Shown here in pieces: positions 31,153 through 43,459 of a DNA stretch of 64,000 nucleotides. The stretch lies in assembly GCA_948567375.1 (NCBI GenBank), contig OX419756.1:13645001-13709000 (forward strand), in the 5' to 3' direction. The notes below the pieces were generated by a model, which saw only the letters and a program-made list of their open reading frames with translations, was not told the DNA's origin and did no database searches. Numbering within the stretch: the stretch's first letter is position 1; every line of letters starts with the position of its first letter. Made by a program: the position numbers and the translations under genes. Source of the stretch: Lunularia cruciata. Its lineage: Eukaryota; Streptophyta; Marchantiopsida; Lunulariales; Lunulariaceae.

Positions 31153-32149
31153 CGCCCGCCTTCTTTTGCTCCTCTTCTGCCTTCGACACTGACCACTTCA
31201 CTTTCTGATCGACTCTTCCACAAACCCTTTATTTCTTCATTAACGTCGACTGCTGCACTGCACTGCACTCCGCAGGACTTTCAGCTCCTCGCCTACTTCC
31301 TACTTCAACTCAGACAGTGGTACGAGAAACAAAGCAACATCGGTCGGGGTGAGACACCACTGACCTCTTAGTTTCTCCTACACCTGAAGAATGCAAGGAA
31401 GACGAATTGCTGTTGAGGCAACGGAAAAGGGTCTGCAAAGAATCTTTTCAACTTCGTACGCACATTCGAATTTAATTGTTCTCGTTTCTAGTCACGAACC
31501 TCTTCTCTACATTCAATCGACTGTACGTGGTTCACCCCAACTACAGTAGGCCGATAGAACTTGCCGTCTTGACAAGCAGCGCCATCATATCACGATTTAC
31601 ACTATAGTATTTTCGGGAATTTTCCCCGCCAGTAGAATAAAGATCCGGCTGAAGTTAGCCTTTGAGGAACTGCGAAGGTGTCCAATTCTGAACTGTATTC
31701 TATGATTTAGTTTGTTTGTTTTGGATCGAGAGAGGGAGCACCGGGAGAGTGTGGAGAAGGGAGAGGAGAGGGAGAGATGTGAGACAATATCTATAATTTC
31801 GGAGTGCTCTCTAGCATGTAACATTCGACTGCATAGTTGATTCTTTTCATTTTTTAATTTCGGTTCCATTGGTATCTAGATTGAAGACTATGGAGAATGG
31901 AGTAGAAAGTTATGGGGATTTTTAGATTTTTTTAGGGTTTAGAGTGATTATTATTCATTGAGAGTGATCGCTCGGGAATTTTCATTTTCAATCTCTTTAT
32001 TTTCATGATCAAGTTCCATGGGAATTTAATTTAAAAATTTTGGAGATGTAAATTGAAAGTTACTAGAATTTATAGATTTTAGGGTTTGGAGAGATTGTTT
32101 TCTTATGTGAATTGGGATGTGAAGGGTTGTGGTTTTGCAAATATGGGGA
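31153..32149 (-). promoter_or_regulatory. CSN5 5' flank and promoter region
   Basis: Noncoding sequence upstream of the CSN5 ATG. It includes a CT/GA-rich stretch around 31730-31780 (on the minus strand CTCTCCCTCTCC) of the kind common near plant transcription starts. From about 31850 it is AT-rich. No clear TATA box was identified. Element K begins near its right end. Confidence 0.45.
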
Positions 32150-33472
32150 GATATGGAGAGGAGCATCATGTGTTACTATCATTATTCTTGTGTTAACCAT
32201 GGCTACACCTTCCCACGTGGGGTCATCGAGAGCGGGTCGGGATACATCATGCCCAATGTGTCACTGACACTTCACCTTGCAAGGGGTAAAGACCGATGTG
32301 GGAAGGATGCACAAGGACTATGATTGGATCACTTGGGATGCCCACGTGAGACAAGCGACCACATCGACAGTAATGACACTCGGGATTACGCACGCTTCGA
32401 CTATACCTTCAATGATTGTTCTAGGGATACCGATCGAGTCGTGGGAGTAGTTAGCTTCTCAGGCGGGTTGCATTTTGGGGTTATTTGAGACTAGTTTTCC
32501 ATGTCCACGTCTATTCTATAGGCTACCCTACACACTCCATGATGAGGCTAGACAAGCTTTTCACCTACCATTGGATTGTTTGGCACGTGATCCCTTGGAC
32601 GAGTTAGCATGGTTCTTATTCCTCCTACTCCCTTGATGGTGTCTTTGTTATGCTAAAGGGGGACGTGCGGGGCATAGAGAGGTGGTTGCTAGATTTCGAG
32701 TGGAGGATTGGGCAGCCCTTCAGGAGGAGTCTGTTAGGGCTACACGATTTAGGAGACAGGCATTGCCATAGGATATCACATATTCCACTTGATTATGATG
32801 ATGTAGGACATTGGGTCAGGCGAGAGAGTTTAGTAGAGCAGCACGAGCGCTACACCCTTTGTCTAAAGCAAGTCCTACTAATGAGACCATCTTTTCCTTA
32901 CGCTCACTGCATCCTATAGCAATAGAGGGACTACCACTAGAGGTCTTAGATTATCAGCCTGAGTAGCCTTTATGTCTTGATAGGTCGCTATTTGCACAAG
33001 CATTGTGTACTGCCCCTCGCCTTTCCTCAGGAGGCTTCTCAAGGATGGTTTATGAGCACCTTAGAGATTGCTTCCAAGCAGATGATCCTTCTAGTGGTTT
33101 ACCAAGTTGTTGCAAGTGGCTGCAGTAGTAGCGAGAGGAGACATTCCTATGTCTGTTAGTCGGGAGTTAGGTGCTAGTCGACTTCTCGTGATGGAGAAGG
33201 ACACGGGAGGCATTAGACCAATTGCTATTGGAGAGATCTTTTTGCCTTTGGTCAATCGTACCATTGTACTTCAACATCATTCTCACTTTTGACAACACCT
33301 TAGTCCACATCAATTTGGAGTAGCTACACTTGGAGGATGTGAGACTATATCTCTAGGTATTAGAGCACTCCTAGATATCCATCCGGAGTGGGTCATCCTA
33401 CAAGTGGATGTTGAGAATGCTTTTAATAGCGTCTCACGTGCATCTATCTTTAGAGAGCTTAAGGAGGCTGGT

Positions 33473-33895
33473 TGTAAAAGACCGAAACCGAGGAGAGAAA
33501 GAGGAGAATAGAAACTCACATTGGGACACTTGAATGAGGGAAAACTCCGAATGCCTAACATGAGCTTTGGCTTTGGTATTTATAGGTAGCATACAAGGCC
33601 CTTGAGAAGCTTCTCAAGAAGCTTCCTCAAGCCGCTTTCTTAGAGTGCAAGCCAAGTTAGCTAGGAAGCCGCCTACTTGGCGTGCAAGCTAAGCTAGTTG
33701 GAAGCTTCTAGAAGCTTCCTTCTAGAAGCTACTTACTTAAGGTGCAAGCTAAGCTAACCAAGAAGCTTCCCAAGAAGCTTCCTAGATACTTCCGGAATAT
33801 TCTAGGCTACTTTGTCTTATGTGCTACTTCATAAGCCCGACTACTTTGTCGCTAAACTCCCGACTATATTCGTCACTAAACTCCATATTGTTACA
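33473..33895 (-). repeat. Solo LTR with heat-shock-element clusters, copy 2
   Basis: A 423-bp LTR, minus orientation (TGTAACAATATGG at 33895 to TTTTACA at 33473), with a perfect target duplication CTGGT (33468-33472 and 33896-33900). Removing it and one CTGGT rejoins the RT frame of K (LKEAG followed by GSLASLIHFVRSFYG). It is homologous to 18598-19023. Confidence 0.93.
33701..33718 (-). promoter_or_regulatory. Predicted four-unit heat-shock element in solo LTR copy 2
   Basis: The run GAA-gc-TTC-ta-GAA-gc-TTC is palindromic, with perfect 5-bp spacing. Other GAAGCTTC units follow at about 33600-33640 and 33760-33780. The TATAAATA box of this copy is at 33584-33577 on the minus strand, downstream in LTR orientation. 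Confidence 0.65.
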
Positions 33896-35880
33896 CTGGT
33901 GGATCCTTGGCAAGTCTTATTCATTTTGTGCGGTCTTTTTATGGCTCTCTTACTTCCATTTACTACCAGCATGGTGGTTCACAGGAGGGAGCCACCGTCT
34001 TGGAGTTAGTTGTTGGTACACATCAGGGAGATCCTTTGGGGGGGCCCTTATTTGCCATGGCTCACTTTAGAGCTCTTCTATCTACTACTTTGGCCATGCC
34101 AGGTTGTGTATTTTCCTCCTTGGTAGATGATACACACATCGTAGGCCCTGTAGATCAGATTAGGCAAGGCCTTTGACTACTTGACTACCAAGCTACATCT
34201 AGTAGGCTTGAGAGTCAAGGTGTCAAAGTGTAGGGCATGGTCCCCTTTAGGTATCCCTCCCCACCTTGAGCTTCCAAAGGGATGTATCACATCCACATAT
34301 GGACTTCGTATTCTTGGAGTGCTAGTAGAATTAGAGGATTTTGTCACACGCTTCTTAGATATTGCCCTTGTAGAGGATGTTCTCTATGTGGATGACCTTC
34401 CATTACTAGGAGATCCGTAGGTGGCATTTGGTATACTCTCTTCCAGTATTACTCATCAACCATCCTACCTCATCCGTATAGTTCCCCCTTCACCGTCCTT
34501 CCTATCACATCTGAGAGCATTTGATAGGAGGATTATGGGAGTCTTTGGTGATATTATTTTACCAGGGACCTTTGAGTGTGTGATAGGGGATTTGGCACGT
34601 AGACAGATGGCTCTGCCAATCTCATGGGGTGGGGTTGGCTTGCTTTCTATGGAGGAGATGACACGTATAGCATTTTGGGGTAGTTGGGCTCTCTCGGCAC
34701 TCCTACTTTCCTCTCATTTTGTGGTTGTTGATAGGCCGGTTTTAGAGACTTATGTGATAGAAGTGGAGGGAGGATCCTTTTCTCTCTAGACGTTATTGTG
34801 GTATATGAGAGATAGTATATCCCCACGAGCACGAGAAGATTTTCCACTCTTTGCTTCACTATCTTCAGATTGGACTAGAGGTTTACAGTCTTCCTTGATG
34901 GAGGGATAGTGTGAGCATACGCTACATTCTCTCTTAGTCTACTCATCCATTCCTCAAGCTACTAGAGCACGTCTACACTCTTGCTCTGGCAAGGATGTAG
35001 GCTCTTGGATCCTAGCTCGACCGTGCATTAGGGCTTTTCGACTCGCACCAGCTACTTTCTCTACAACGATGAGGTTTTGCCTAGGTTTGGTCCACCCATC
35101 TGCATCTTCATTTCACTTGTGAGTGTGGCTCTACACTAGATGCAGCAGTGGTCCACATGACACAATGTCCTTTTGGAGGACAGAAGATAGCTACCCATGA
35201 TACCATTGGAGACATAGTGTTTGCTATGGCACAAGAGAGTGGATACTTGGCTTGGATGGACCATTCGTATGCCTTACAGACAACACGTGTCAGGGCAGAT
35301 TTATACTTGGTCCGAGATGAGCAGGTGATAGTAGCGTATGTTGTGGTTACGGACCCTACGCGGGATACAATTTTGGAGGGAGTGATTACCCATCCCCTTG
35401 GATGTGGAGCGAGTGCAGCAGCAGGTTGCAAGGTCTCCAAGTATAGGTGCATGCAGTGAGGTCACCTCTTTGTTCCTCTAGCCTTGGAGTTATATGGGGC
35501 AATGGACACGGCATTTGACACATTTGTCAAGGAGTGCACAAGAGCTTATCATGTTAGGCGTCAGGAGGTACCACTTTCACTCTCATACTTTGTAGCATAT
35601 TTTAGACAGTGTGTTTCCATTGCTCTACAAAATGGCAGTGGCTGGTGCAATCCATAGGAGAGGAATCACATTAGGTGATGTTTCTTTGGATGCTCCAATT
35701 GTGTGTAGATCGTACGACTTACATAGCTCAAATATCTTAGGTGCGGTAGGGCAGATTTCTCATATAGACTCTAGTGTGGCTTAGCCCCATGTTACCTTTT
35801 TTGTCTCTCCCTTGTACGGCTTGATGAGGTCTTCACATCCTTCATTTTTCCTACGCAATCGCCTTTTTTATTTTTTTGTT

Positions 35881-36025
35881 TCTTTCTAGCAATCCACTAT
35901 GCATAGTATTGGATAATAATTGATTTTAGCACTTCAGTTTCTAAAATAACCATTTTCTTTTGATGATCTACTTGTTTGTAATTTTTCTCTTGCAATTTAT
36001 AAGATGAATTAAACCTTATACCTAC
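35881..36025. other. Short spacer between element K and element H
   Basis: AT-rich sequence with no recognised feature; it probably was contiguous with host DNA on the left of H. Confidence 0.35.
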
Positions 36026-36737
36026 TGTAATAATCCAAGGACAAGAGAAGAGAGAAAACATAGATTGCACACTCAAACAATCGATGCCCCAAGAGAGCAC
36101 CTTCTCTTTATTATATAGACAAAGAGGATCTCCGCCAAGGAAGCTCCACCATAGGATTAGGGACACAAATAGGTGACATGTCAGCAAGCTCCACCCTTGG
36201 ATTACTTACTTGGATGGGTAACATGTGTGGTCTAGGTCCTATCTGGTTGGTCAAACAAGCTTTGACCAAAGGGAATCTTTTAGGGTATCTTCTTGTAGGA
36301 ATCTTAGAATCACGTGAGTAAGGTACCGTTGGAAAGCTCTCGACAAGACAAAGCAGGCTTCTTTTTCTTTCTGCACATTTTTGAGGCCTAATTCATCCGT
36401 TTAGGCCTCCGAAATTACCTTCAAAGATTTCAAGCATATTTCGGTTCCTACTCTATTAGTAGAAGTCCCCTTTTGGTGATACCTCTTTCTAATCTTTTTA
36501 GTCCATCATGTGTAACATCCTTCCAGATGTTACCAAACCAATTCTCACCTTTAAATCATATGTCTAGCTATTGGTTCTAAGGTTCTCAAGTCTATTTTGG
36601 TTTTTGCCCTATTAGTAGAAGTACTCTTTTGGTGATACTTCTATCTGATCTATTTCAACCATCATGTATAACATCATTCTAGATGTTACCAAACCGAATT
36701 TCACATCTAGATCATATGGCTAGCTCTTGGTATTACA
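36026..36737 (-). repeat. 3' LTR of chromodomain element H
   Basis: A 712-bp LTR. The two ends form a perfect 7-bp inverted repeat, TGTAATA at 36026 and TATTACA at 36737. A purine tract on the minus strand (AAAGGAGGGAGG) sits directly before it. The coding frame of H ends with a TAA inside the first LTR bases. Confidence 0.75.
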
Positions 36738-36901
36738 GACCTCCCTCCTTTAAAGACGCAACGTCCTCGTTGTGCAATTGTTGCTCAAATGCTTGCACCA
36801 ACATAGGTGCATGTGCCAAATTAGCAGCGGGCTCCCGGGTGGCTTCATAGAAGAGGTAACCTTTCCATTGTACTAGATAGTCCATCCGTGGGTGGCGAGT
36901 A
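36733..36901 (-). pseudogene. Chromodomain tail of a Gypsy chromovirus integrase (element H), truncated
   Basis: The frame reads HPRMDYLVQWKGYLFYEAT, then REPAANLAHAP and LVQAFEQQ, the three-strand-plus-helix pattern of the chromodomain at the end of chromovirus integrases. There it recognises histone methylation and guides insertion. The remaining 56 residues run to the stop at 36733-36735. The N-terminal side is cut by the LTR of element D at 36902; the rest of H is not found in the window. Confidence 0.8.
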
Positions 36902-37656
36902 TGTGACAACCCGGCAAATATCACTTTTGCGGTAATCGGGTAAGTAAAGTTTGTTCCCGTAGAGACACGATCCAGAATTGGTCAAATACAAAGTCAAAAG
37001 TCACAATTGCAGTTCTTCTTGATTGCTTCTTTAATCTCTTAGGTAGAAACTACACCCAGAAGAGAGCAACAAGCTCACAATCTTGACAACTTGTCACGAA
37101 TACACACATATAATCACAACATAGTCAATTCTGTCCAAACAATTCTTGATTGTGATGATTCAGATTCTCCCAAAGACGGCACTTCACTGCAAAGACCAAT
37201 TTTGCCTCAGAATTGTGTTCCACCTCTCCACTGAAGGCACAACTTCCTCGATCAAAATTGCTTCACATCAACTTCGTGTTGCACTCACCAATGCAGAATA
37301 CTACCAACACTACAATTCCTCTCAGATCTGTCAAGGCATTGCTCCGATGCACTTCACTCAGGATCAAACACACAGAATGAAGATCACGGCTGCAGATTCC
37401 AACATCCACAAGCACATTGACTTGCTCTTCAGAATTCTCCACACACTCACAAACACAAACACGAAATTGACAATCGGAATTAAGCTTAGGCGACGAGTAC
37501 TGAAACCAGCACTTCGCTTTATCTATCTTCAGAAATGTGAATACTGAATAACATCGTATTGCAATTGCTCCCCTTAAATATTGAAGCAAATGGCAGATTT
37601 TCCAACATAGGCACTGCTTCCTAACATCTCTTCCTACTTGCAGATCCTAAATGACA
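36902..37656 (-). repeat. Element D 3' LTR
   Basis: Read on the minus strand it runs TGTCATTTAGG at 37656 to GGTTGTCACA at 36902. The left neighbour sequence is GAGTA (36897-36901). The right boundary is inferred from the TGTCA/TGACA symmetry shared by all three copies of this LTR. Confidence 0.75.
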
Positions 37657-37700
37657 GTATATCTCTCCATATCTGCCTCTTCCTATCTCAAAATCAACAT

Positions 37701-39713
37701 TTATCTCGATCTGATATCTACCTCATCATCGGCTTCCAAACCCGATGATCTTCTTACTACTTCACCTTCTTTGGGTATGACTGATTCTACTAATTTCTTC
37801 ACTAATTCTACAACTTCTACACTAGGAACTACAATCGAGCTCATGGGTAATCCATCTACACTCTTATTTCTCGACCCACTCTTCTCTAAAGTGTCAATTC
37901 TCAAGTCCAATGACACCTGACTTCCTACTTCTGCGACATCGGGTTTCTTCTCCATTGTCACACTATTCCGAATTTTCTCCAATTCCAAATTGACTAAATC
38001 CAATCTAAGACTAACATTATTCTCTACATCTAACATTTTCCTGTCTACTCGCTCTCTCAACTGAATCAGCAATGTGTTCATGTCCACATCCTTAGCTCTT
38101 CGCTTCCGAGTCTCATGCACAAGTAACTTCAACTCATGCAGACGAGCTTCTTCCAATCTTCCTTCAGCCTCCGTGCTTAGAATTGCTTGTAATCTCCTAG
38201 CAAGGTCCCCTACTGATTCCGATGCGTATCCTTGAGAACGCTCCACCTTCAACTCCACCCGATACATTTGCAACTCGTCTTCATATTCTGCAGCAAGCAT
38301 CTTCTTCTCCTCTACATACTGCACTTTCTGTTGCTTTGCACTCTTGACAAGTTCTCGCAAATGCTCTTCTTCTTCTTGCCTTGACGCCAATTCTCTCTAC
38401 CATGCTTGATCTTTTGTTGCGGCACTCTTCTTCAAGCTGTCCAATTCTTGCCTTCTTACGATGTTCATCGCCTTAAAATGGACATTCTTGACGCGCACAT
38501 TACTTACTTCCTCCTGCATCTTGCTGAGCCACATTGCCTGCTCCTTCAACTCTCCGGCTTGCTTTTGCAGGTCCTTCTCTTTTTCTGCACAACTCTCTTG
38601 TAACACGCTCAGCATTTTCTTCCTTGAATCTTCCTCCCTCCAAAGATCTTTAATTTCCGCACTTCTTTGAATTTGATGCTCCTGCAGCTCCTTCACTTCC
38701 TTCAACAGATGCTTCACCACATGTAGCTCATTCATCCCTTTTACTCGATCTTGGGGAATTCCTCTCCGATGTTCCTTCAAAATCTCCAACAATGGTGTGA
38801 CCACCTTTGTTAAATATAATATCCCGCCAAAAGTTTCTTCTTCATCATTGCCTTTTTTGTCTGGAGTCTTTTCTTGTGTCATTGGCTCCTTCATCCGAAG
38901 TCGTGATCTTCGTATCTTCAGAGTGTTAGCGCTATCTTTGTCTTGGCCTCTTGAACTCGACCCCGCAGGATATTCCTTCTTTGCTTCGGGTTTTGGCTTG
39001 TTCTCCGCCATCGCCTCGCCCGCTTCACTCACCACCACCGATTGCTGGACTTTGGGCTCTCCCTCACTTTCACTACCCGACTCCCCACTCTTCAACGTGA
39101 GCTCTTCTTCTTCTGAGTCTTCTTCTTGCGACTCCGTTTCTTCATCAGACTCCGATCCCGATGATGCTCTTCTCACGACATTTGCAGTCTTCAACATCAG
39201 CCTCCAAGTCTTGTGTTGGATGGCCGATGGTTTAGCTTCTTTGGGTTTTCTTTGCTTCTTCGTCTTTGGACTGGCCGCATCTTCAATCTTCCACTGTCCC
39301 GTTCTCGCAAAGTATTTGTCATTCACCCGTAGCTGAAGCATATACTATCGCTCCTCCTCATCGGCTTCTCGTCTCAAATCAGGATGCATGTGGGAGACCA
39401 TACGATGCCGCTCATCTTCAAAGAGCAAGTTTAGGCCAAAGTAGAAATGTGGTGCAAATGGCACAAAATAATGCGGTGGCAAGCCTATTTGCCAATTCAC
39501 TACCATCTACCTTGTTCGGTGATGGAAACACTTCGCCCAATTCACGGGTACTCCTGCAAACATCTGGTGGAAGAAGACCGCCTGCTGCATGGTTACATAC
39601 GTTGTTTGCTCCGGCTTGAACATGGCCATCATTGCCCCTATGATACTTCTTTGGATTGGGTCCCGATAGGACTCCACCTTGTAACCATTCGTAGTTTGTG
39701 GAGCAAAAAACAA
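37701..39713 (-). pseudogene. Element D 3' ORF: coiled-coil protein in the envelope position
   Basis: Located between pol and the 3' LTR. The N-terminal part (39713-39507) has VNWAKCFHHRTR, similar to conserved plant-transposon domains seen in Athila-type elements. A short basic-plus-acidic middle follows, with a Ser/Glu-rich stretch (about 39170-39050). The C-terminal part is a long heptad-rich coiled coil (about 38800-37950: KHLLKEVKELQEH, KDLQKQAGELKEQ). The C-terminus ends in an acidic tail. No signal peptide or membrane segment is apparent, so a classic envelope is unlikely. Stops lie at 39507 and between 38397 and 38390. Further N-terminal sequence may extend to about 40466, in several frames. 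Function unknown. Confidence 0.65.
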
Positions 39714-40616
39714 GTTACAAATCTCCGCTGTCTCCTCTGCAGCATCACACTTCTAATTGAAGGTGATTCATGTTGGCTCTCCTGCTTCTCTCCCCAGGAC
39801 TAACTTCCAATCCGACTCAGTCCATCAAGCCGGATTGCCTCTCTTCCCCTCCACTTTGGGACCCTGCTCACAATTACTGGCAGCGATTTCTGCCATCACT
39901 CCCGGGAAACTGAAATTCTAGTTCCAGGCTAAAAAGGTGATACAAAGTCTAACCAAGACTTCGATCCTCGCTACTACGTCTACCCTTCAAATTGCAAAAC
40001 CTCTCACTGCCAGCGTGTTGGCCACCTTCTTCGCCATGATTTGTTCTCTCGTTCTACGCTGTTGGAAGATCAGCCCCTCTCCTGGACGAGACACTCTAAC
40101 TCCCTCAGGGTTTCAAAAAATTTCACTCTCTACGGGCTTCTGGACACGCATTCCTGCAAGATGACTACTCAGAGGAATTGGAAATTTACTCAGCAAATTC
40201 AACTTCCCTCTATGCATTTGCAATCTTATATTGCCCTGAATCGCAGTCATTCTTTAGTCAATTTTGTTTGTGAGTTTCTCCCTTCTGCATGCTCTCCCGG
40301 TCACTGTCAAGACATGCTTCTTCCGCCCTTGCCATTTCTTGAAATGTACTTTCTTGCCACGTACCGAGGTTGTTAAACGGTCTTCATCGGTCTTGCATTT
40401 TCCAACCCAAAGATGATGATCTTCAGCCTGCTTCCGGCGTCCTCCTCTTCCGAGTACCTCCATCATTGGATCTGATGTCAGCTTCTTCGGCTTTCCTCCG
40501 AAGTTACTTTCACCTCTTCATTGTTTGCAATTCAACTTTTTTGTGCTTACTTTGTCTCTTAAACACTACTAACCATAAAAAAAACCAAAAAATGTGGGTA
40601 CCACATACTCCCTCCC

Positions 40617-41900
40617 TCAAATGTGAGCGTCCCCGCAAACATCGACAATCGGGTTTTTATACAAAGTCGGGTTTGGGGTCCAATATTTTCTAACCCTCCA
40701 ACCATTGATGCGAGTTGCAAAAGGATTGCCATCCAGGTATGCAAGTTGAATAGAACCGTTATCATAAATGTGCATCACACGATATGGTCCCATCCACCTC
40801 AGATGTAATTCTCCTAGAAAAAATAGGCGGCGATTATCATATAATAATACCAGATCTCCTTCTTGAACAGTTACAGGTTTGATTTGTTTATCGTGCCTAA
40901 CTTTCCGTTGTTCTTGAATTTCCTTTGTAGTTTGCATTGCATCGTCCCTTTTCTCTTCCAACCACATTAGTTGATAGATCCAAAGATCTTGACTTTCGTC
41001 CTCCAACAAATGTTCTTTGCAAAGTATTCTATATGTCGGTACTTCAAACTCAACTGGTAATATGGGATGCAATCCGTATGTCAGAAAATAAGGAGTTTGC
41101 TTGGTAGTAATCTTTTCCGTTGTTCGATATGCCCATAATGCCATAGGTAACTTTGTATCCTAGTCATAGGCATAATTTACTATCACCTTATTTAAAATTT
41201 TACACAGCAATCCGTTGGCTTTCTCCGTGAGTCCATTCGCTTTCGGGTTGTAAGGCGTGGTCTTCCAATGCTTAATCTGGAAGTATTTGGTTAAGGCTTC
41301 CACCATTGAGTTCAAAAACAGAGTTCCTCGATCACTGACCAATTCCAGAGGGCACCCATAACGGGAAATGATGTTTCAGAAGAAAAATTCTGCTACTGTC
41401 TCCGCATCATCTCTTCGTATTGCCTCTGCTTCCACCATTTTGGTGGCATAATCCGTACATACTAAGATGTACCTCTTCCTTGTGACATGAGTTACTGGTT
41501 GAATAGGTCCCACAAAATCAATACCCCATTTTTCAAATGGGGTCAAAGGCAAAATTGGTTTCAAAGGCCACCGGGAAGTCGCCGTTGGTTTCCTTGTTCT
41601 TTGACAGGCATCACAACTCTGAATATGGGCATGGGTATCTTTATACATCGTAGGCCACCAATACCCAGCTGAAAGAATTTTCTTCACCGTATTTTTCAAG
41701 GCATAATGTCCCCCCAATGCTTTTGAGTGCAAGGATTTGATGACTCCTCCTACTTTGTATGCTTCCAGGCATCTCCAAAGTATCTCATCTTTGCCCATTT
41801 TAAACAAAATGTTGTGTTTTAATTGGTACGGTCCCATTTTCCGAAGGAAGACTGCCCGTTGTTCCGGATCCAGCCCCTTAGGACAATGGCACGTATGCAA
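40617..41900 (-). pseudogene. Element D integrase
   Basis: Zinc domain LHSKALGGHYALKN ... CDACQRT, then KWGIDFVGPIQPVT with the first Asp and YATKMVEAEAI (41900-41376). After a frame break come LVSDRGTLF (second Asp) and KANGLTEKANG (Glu) at 41342-41160. The C-terminal part (41144-40617) has GDLVLLYDNRRLFF and a RWMGPYRV module. There is no chromodomain. Three frames are needed, so it is inactive. Confidence 0.85.
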
Positions 41901-41930
41901 ATAATGATATTCTGCTGCATATTGTGTACT

Positions 41931-43382
41931 TCACACCGTCATTAAATGATATAGCTCCTCATCAGGAAACCGATCATCGAGTTCCAAATCTTGGTCTTGA
42001 GTTTCCAACCTGGATAAGAAGTCCGCATTTGAATGCGAAGCTCCTTTCCTGACTTGTACAGTGTATGTGAATTCTTGTAACAACAAGATCCATCGTGCAA
42101 TTTGCCCAGACAAATCCGCCTTCTTGACCAAGTGTTGCAGTGCATAATGGTCCACATAGAAGATGAATTCGTATCCTAACAAATAGTGGCAAAATTTATT
42201 GCAGGCATACACCATACCGAAGGCTTCTCTTTCAGTTGTTGAGTAGTTCTTTTCAGGAATAAAAAGTTGTCGGCTGGCATAATACACCGGGTAGTCCTTT
42301 TTCTTCTCGTCTTTTTGACTTAAGACAACTCCGATGGCTATGGATGAAGTGTCCACATACACATGAAAAGGGGCGTCCCAATCTGGGGCCCTCATGACTG
42401 GTGCTTCAACCAGTTTCTTCTTCAATAATTGGAAAGCTTCTTCCTGAGTTGCTTCCCACAAATAATCTTCGGATTTCTTCAAAAGCTTGGTAAGTGGTGC
42501 AACAAGCACGGCATAGTTTGACACAAAGCGTCTATAGTATCAGACGTGTCCTAAGAAGGCTCTCAGCTCCCGGAGGTTCTTCAGGGATTCCAACGCTGTA
42601 ATTACTTTGACCTTCTCGACATCCACTTCAATTCCTCGGTTTGACACCCGATGCCCCAGAAGAATTCCTTCCTTCATTGCAAAGAAGCATTTCTCCGGGT
42701 GTAATGACAAACCAGCAAAATGGCACCTTTCAAAAGTTTGGCAAAGGTAATCTATATGTACATCTCTTCGCCCAAACACACAAAAATCATCAATGAAGAC
42801 CTCCACAAATTTTTGTAGGAAATCCTTGAATATTGAATTCATCATCCTTTGGAAAGTAGCAGGAGCATTACACAACCCAAAGGGCATTTGATTGTAAGCA
42901 AAAGTGCCCCAATCAGTCATGAATGTGGTTTTGTCCTTTTCTTCTTCTCGAATGGATACCTGATTGTATCCTGAAAACCCATCGAGAAAGCTATAGCATG
43001 GATGACTAGCTACTTGGTCCAAAATTGTGTCTGTAAATGGTAAAGGATGATGATTCTTTCTGGTAACTGCGTTCAATTTGCAAAAATCTTGGCATACTTG
43101 AATTTTCCCGGTCTTCTTCTTTGGAACAATGACAATGGGTGAAACCCACTCACTGCTTAGACCAGGGAAAATTATTCCGGCCCCTAAGTACTTATCAATT
43201 TCATCTTTTACAAGGAGAGAGTACTTCGGGTTCAGGCGGTATTGTCTTTGCCAAACCGGAACTGCACCTTCGACCAGATCAATCCGGTGCTCGCCAAATT
43301 CTTGAGGAATTCCCGGCATTTGGTCGATAGACCAGGCGAATACATCCTGGAACTCTATAAATAGGGCAGTGTATCCTGCCAA
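41931..43382 (-). pseudogene. Element D reverse transcriptase and RNase H
   Basis: RT is nearly complete in 43382-42540: VCQDFCKLNAVT, FLDGFSGYNQV, MPFGLCNAPATFQ and the catalytic VFIDDFCVFG. The RNase H frame (42524-41931) has FHVYVDTSS, where Asp of the TDAS box is kept, YVDHYALQHLV and HSNADFLSR. One stop near 42530-42540 separates the two. Confidence 0.9.
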
Positions 43383-43459
43383 CTCCTCTGCGGTGACTAT
43401 CTTTGAAATTTTTTTAAATCTTTTCTTCTATTAGGACCACATCTTGACAATCATTGGGG

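Larger units (their letters stand above)
32150..35880 (+). pseudogene. Non-LTR retrotransposon K: RT, zinc cluster and restriction-like endonuclease remnant
   Basis: Order along the plus strand: a poorly preserved N-terminal region (32150-32980); the GGIRPIAIGE block of RT (about 33206-33240); motif A VDVENAFNSVS (about 33406-33435); motif B GTHQGDPLGGPLFAMAHF (about 34012-34068); motif C SLVDDTHIVGP (about 34119-34150); a thumb region with VAFGILSS (34420); a zinc-type cluster TCECGSTLDAAVVHMTQC (about 35107-35170); and RADLYLVRDEQVIVAYVVVTDP (about 35290-35355). That last segment resembles the PD-(D/E)xK core of the restriction-like endonuclease that R2-type non-LTR elements carry after RT. 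Acidic residues expected in it are replaced (AD for PD; Y in VAYVVV). The 3' end near 35865 matches J. Frame breaks occur throughout. A solo LTR splits it at 33473. Confidence 0.8.
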
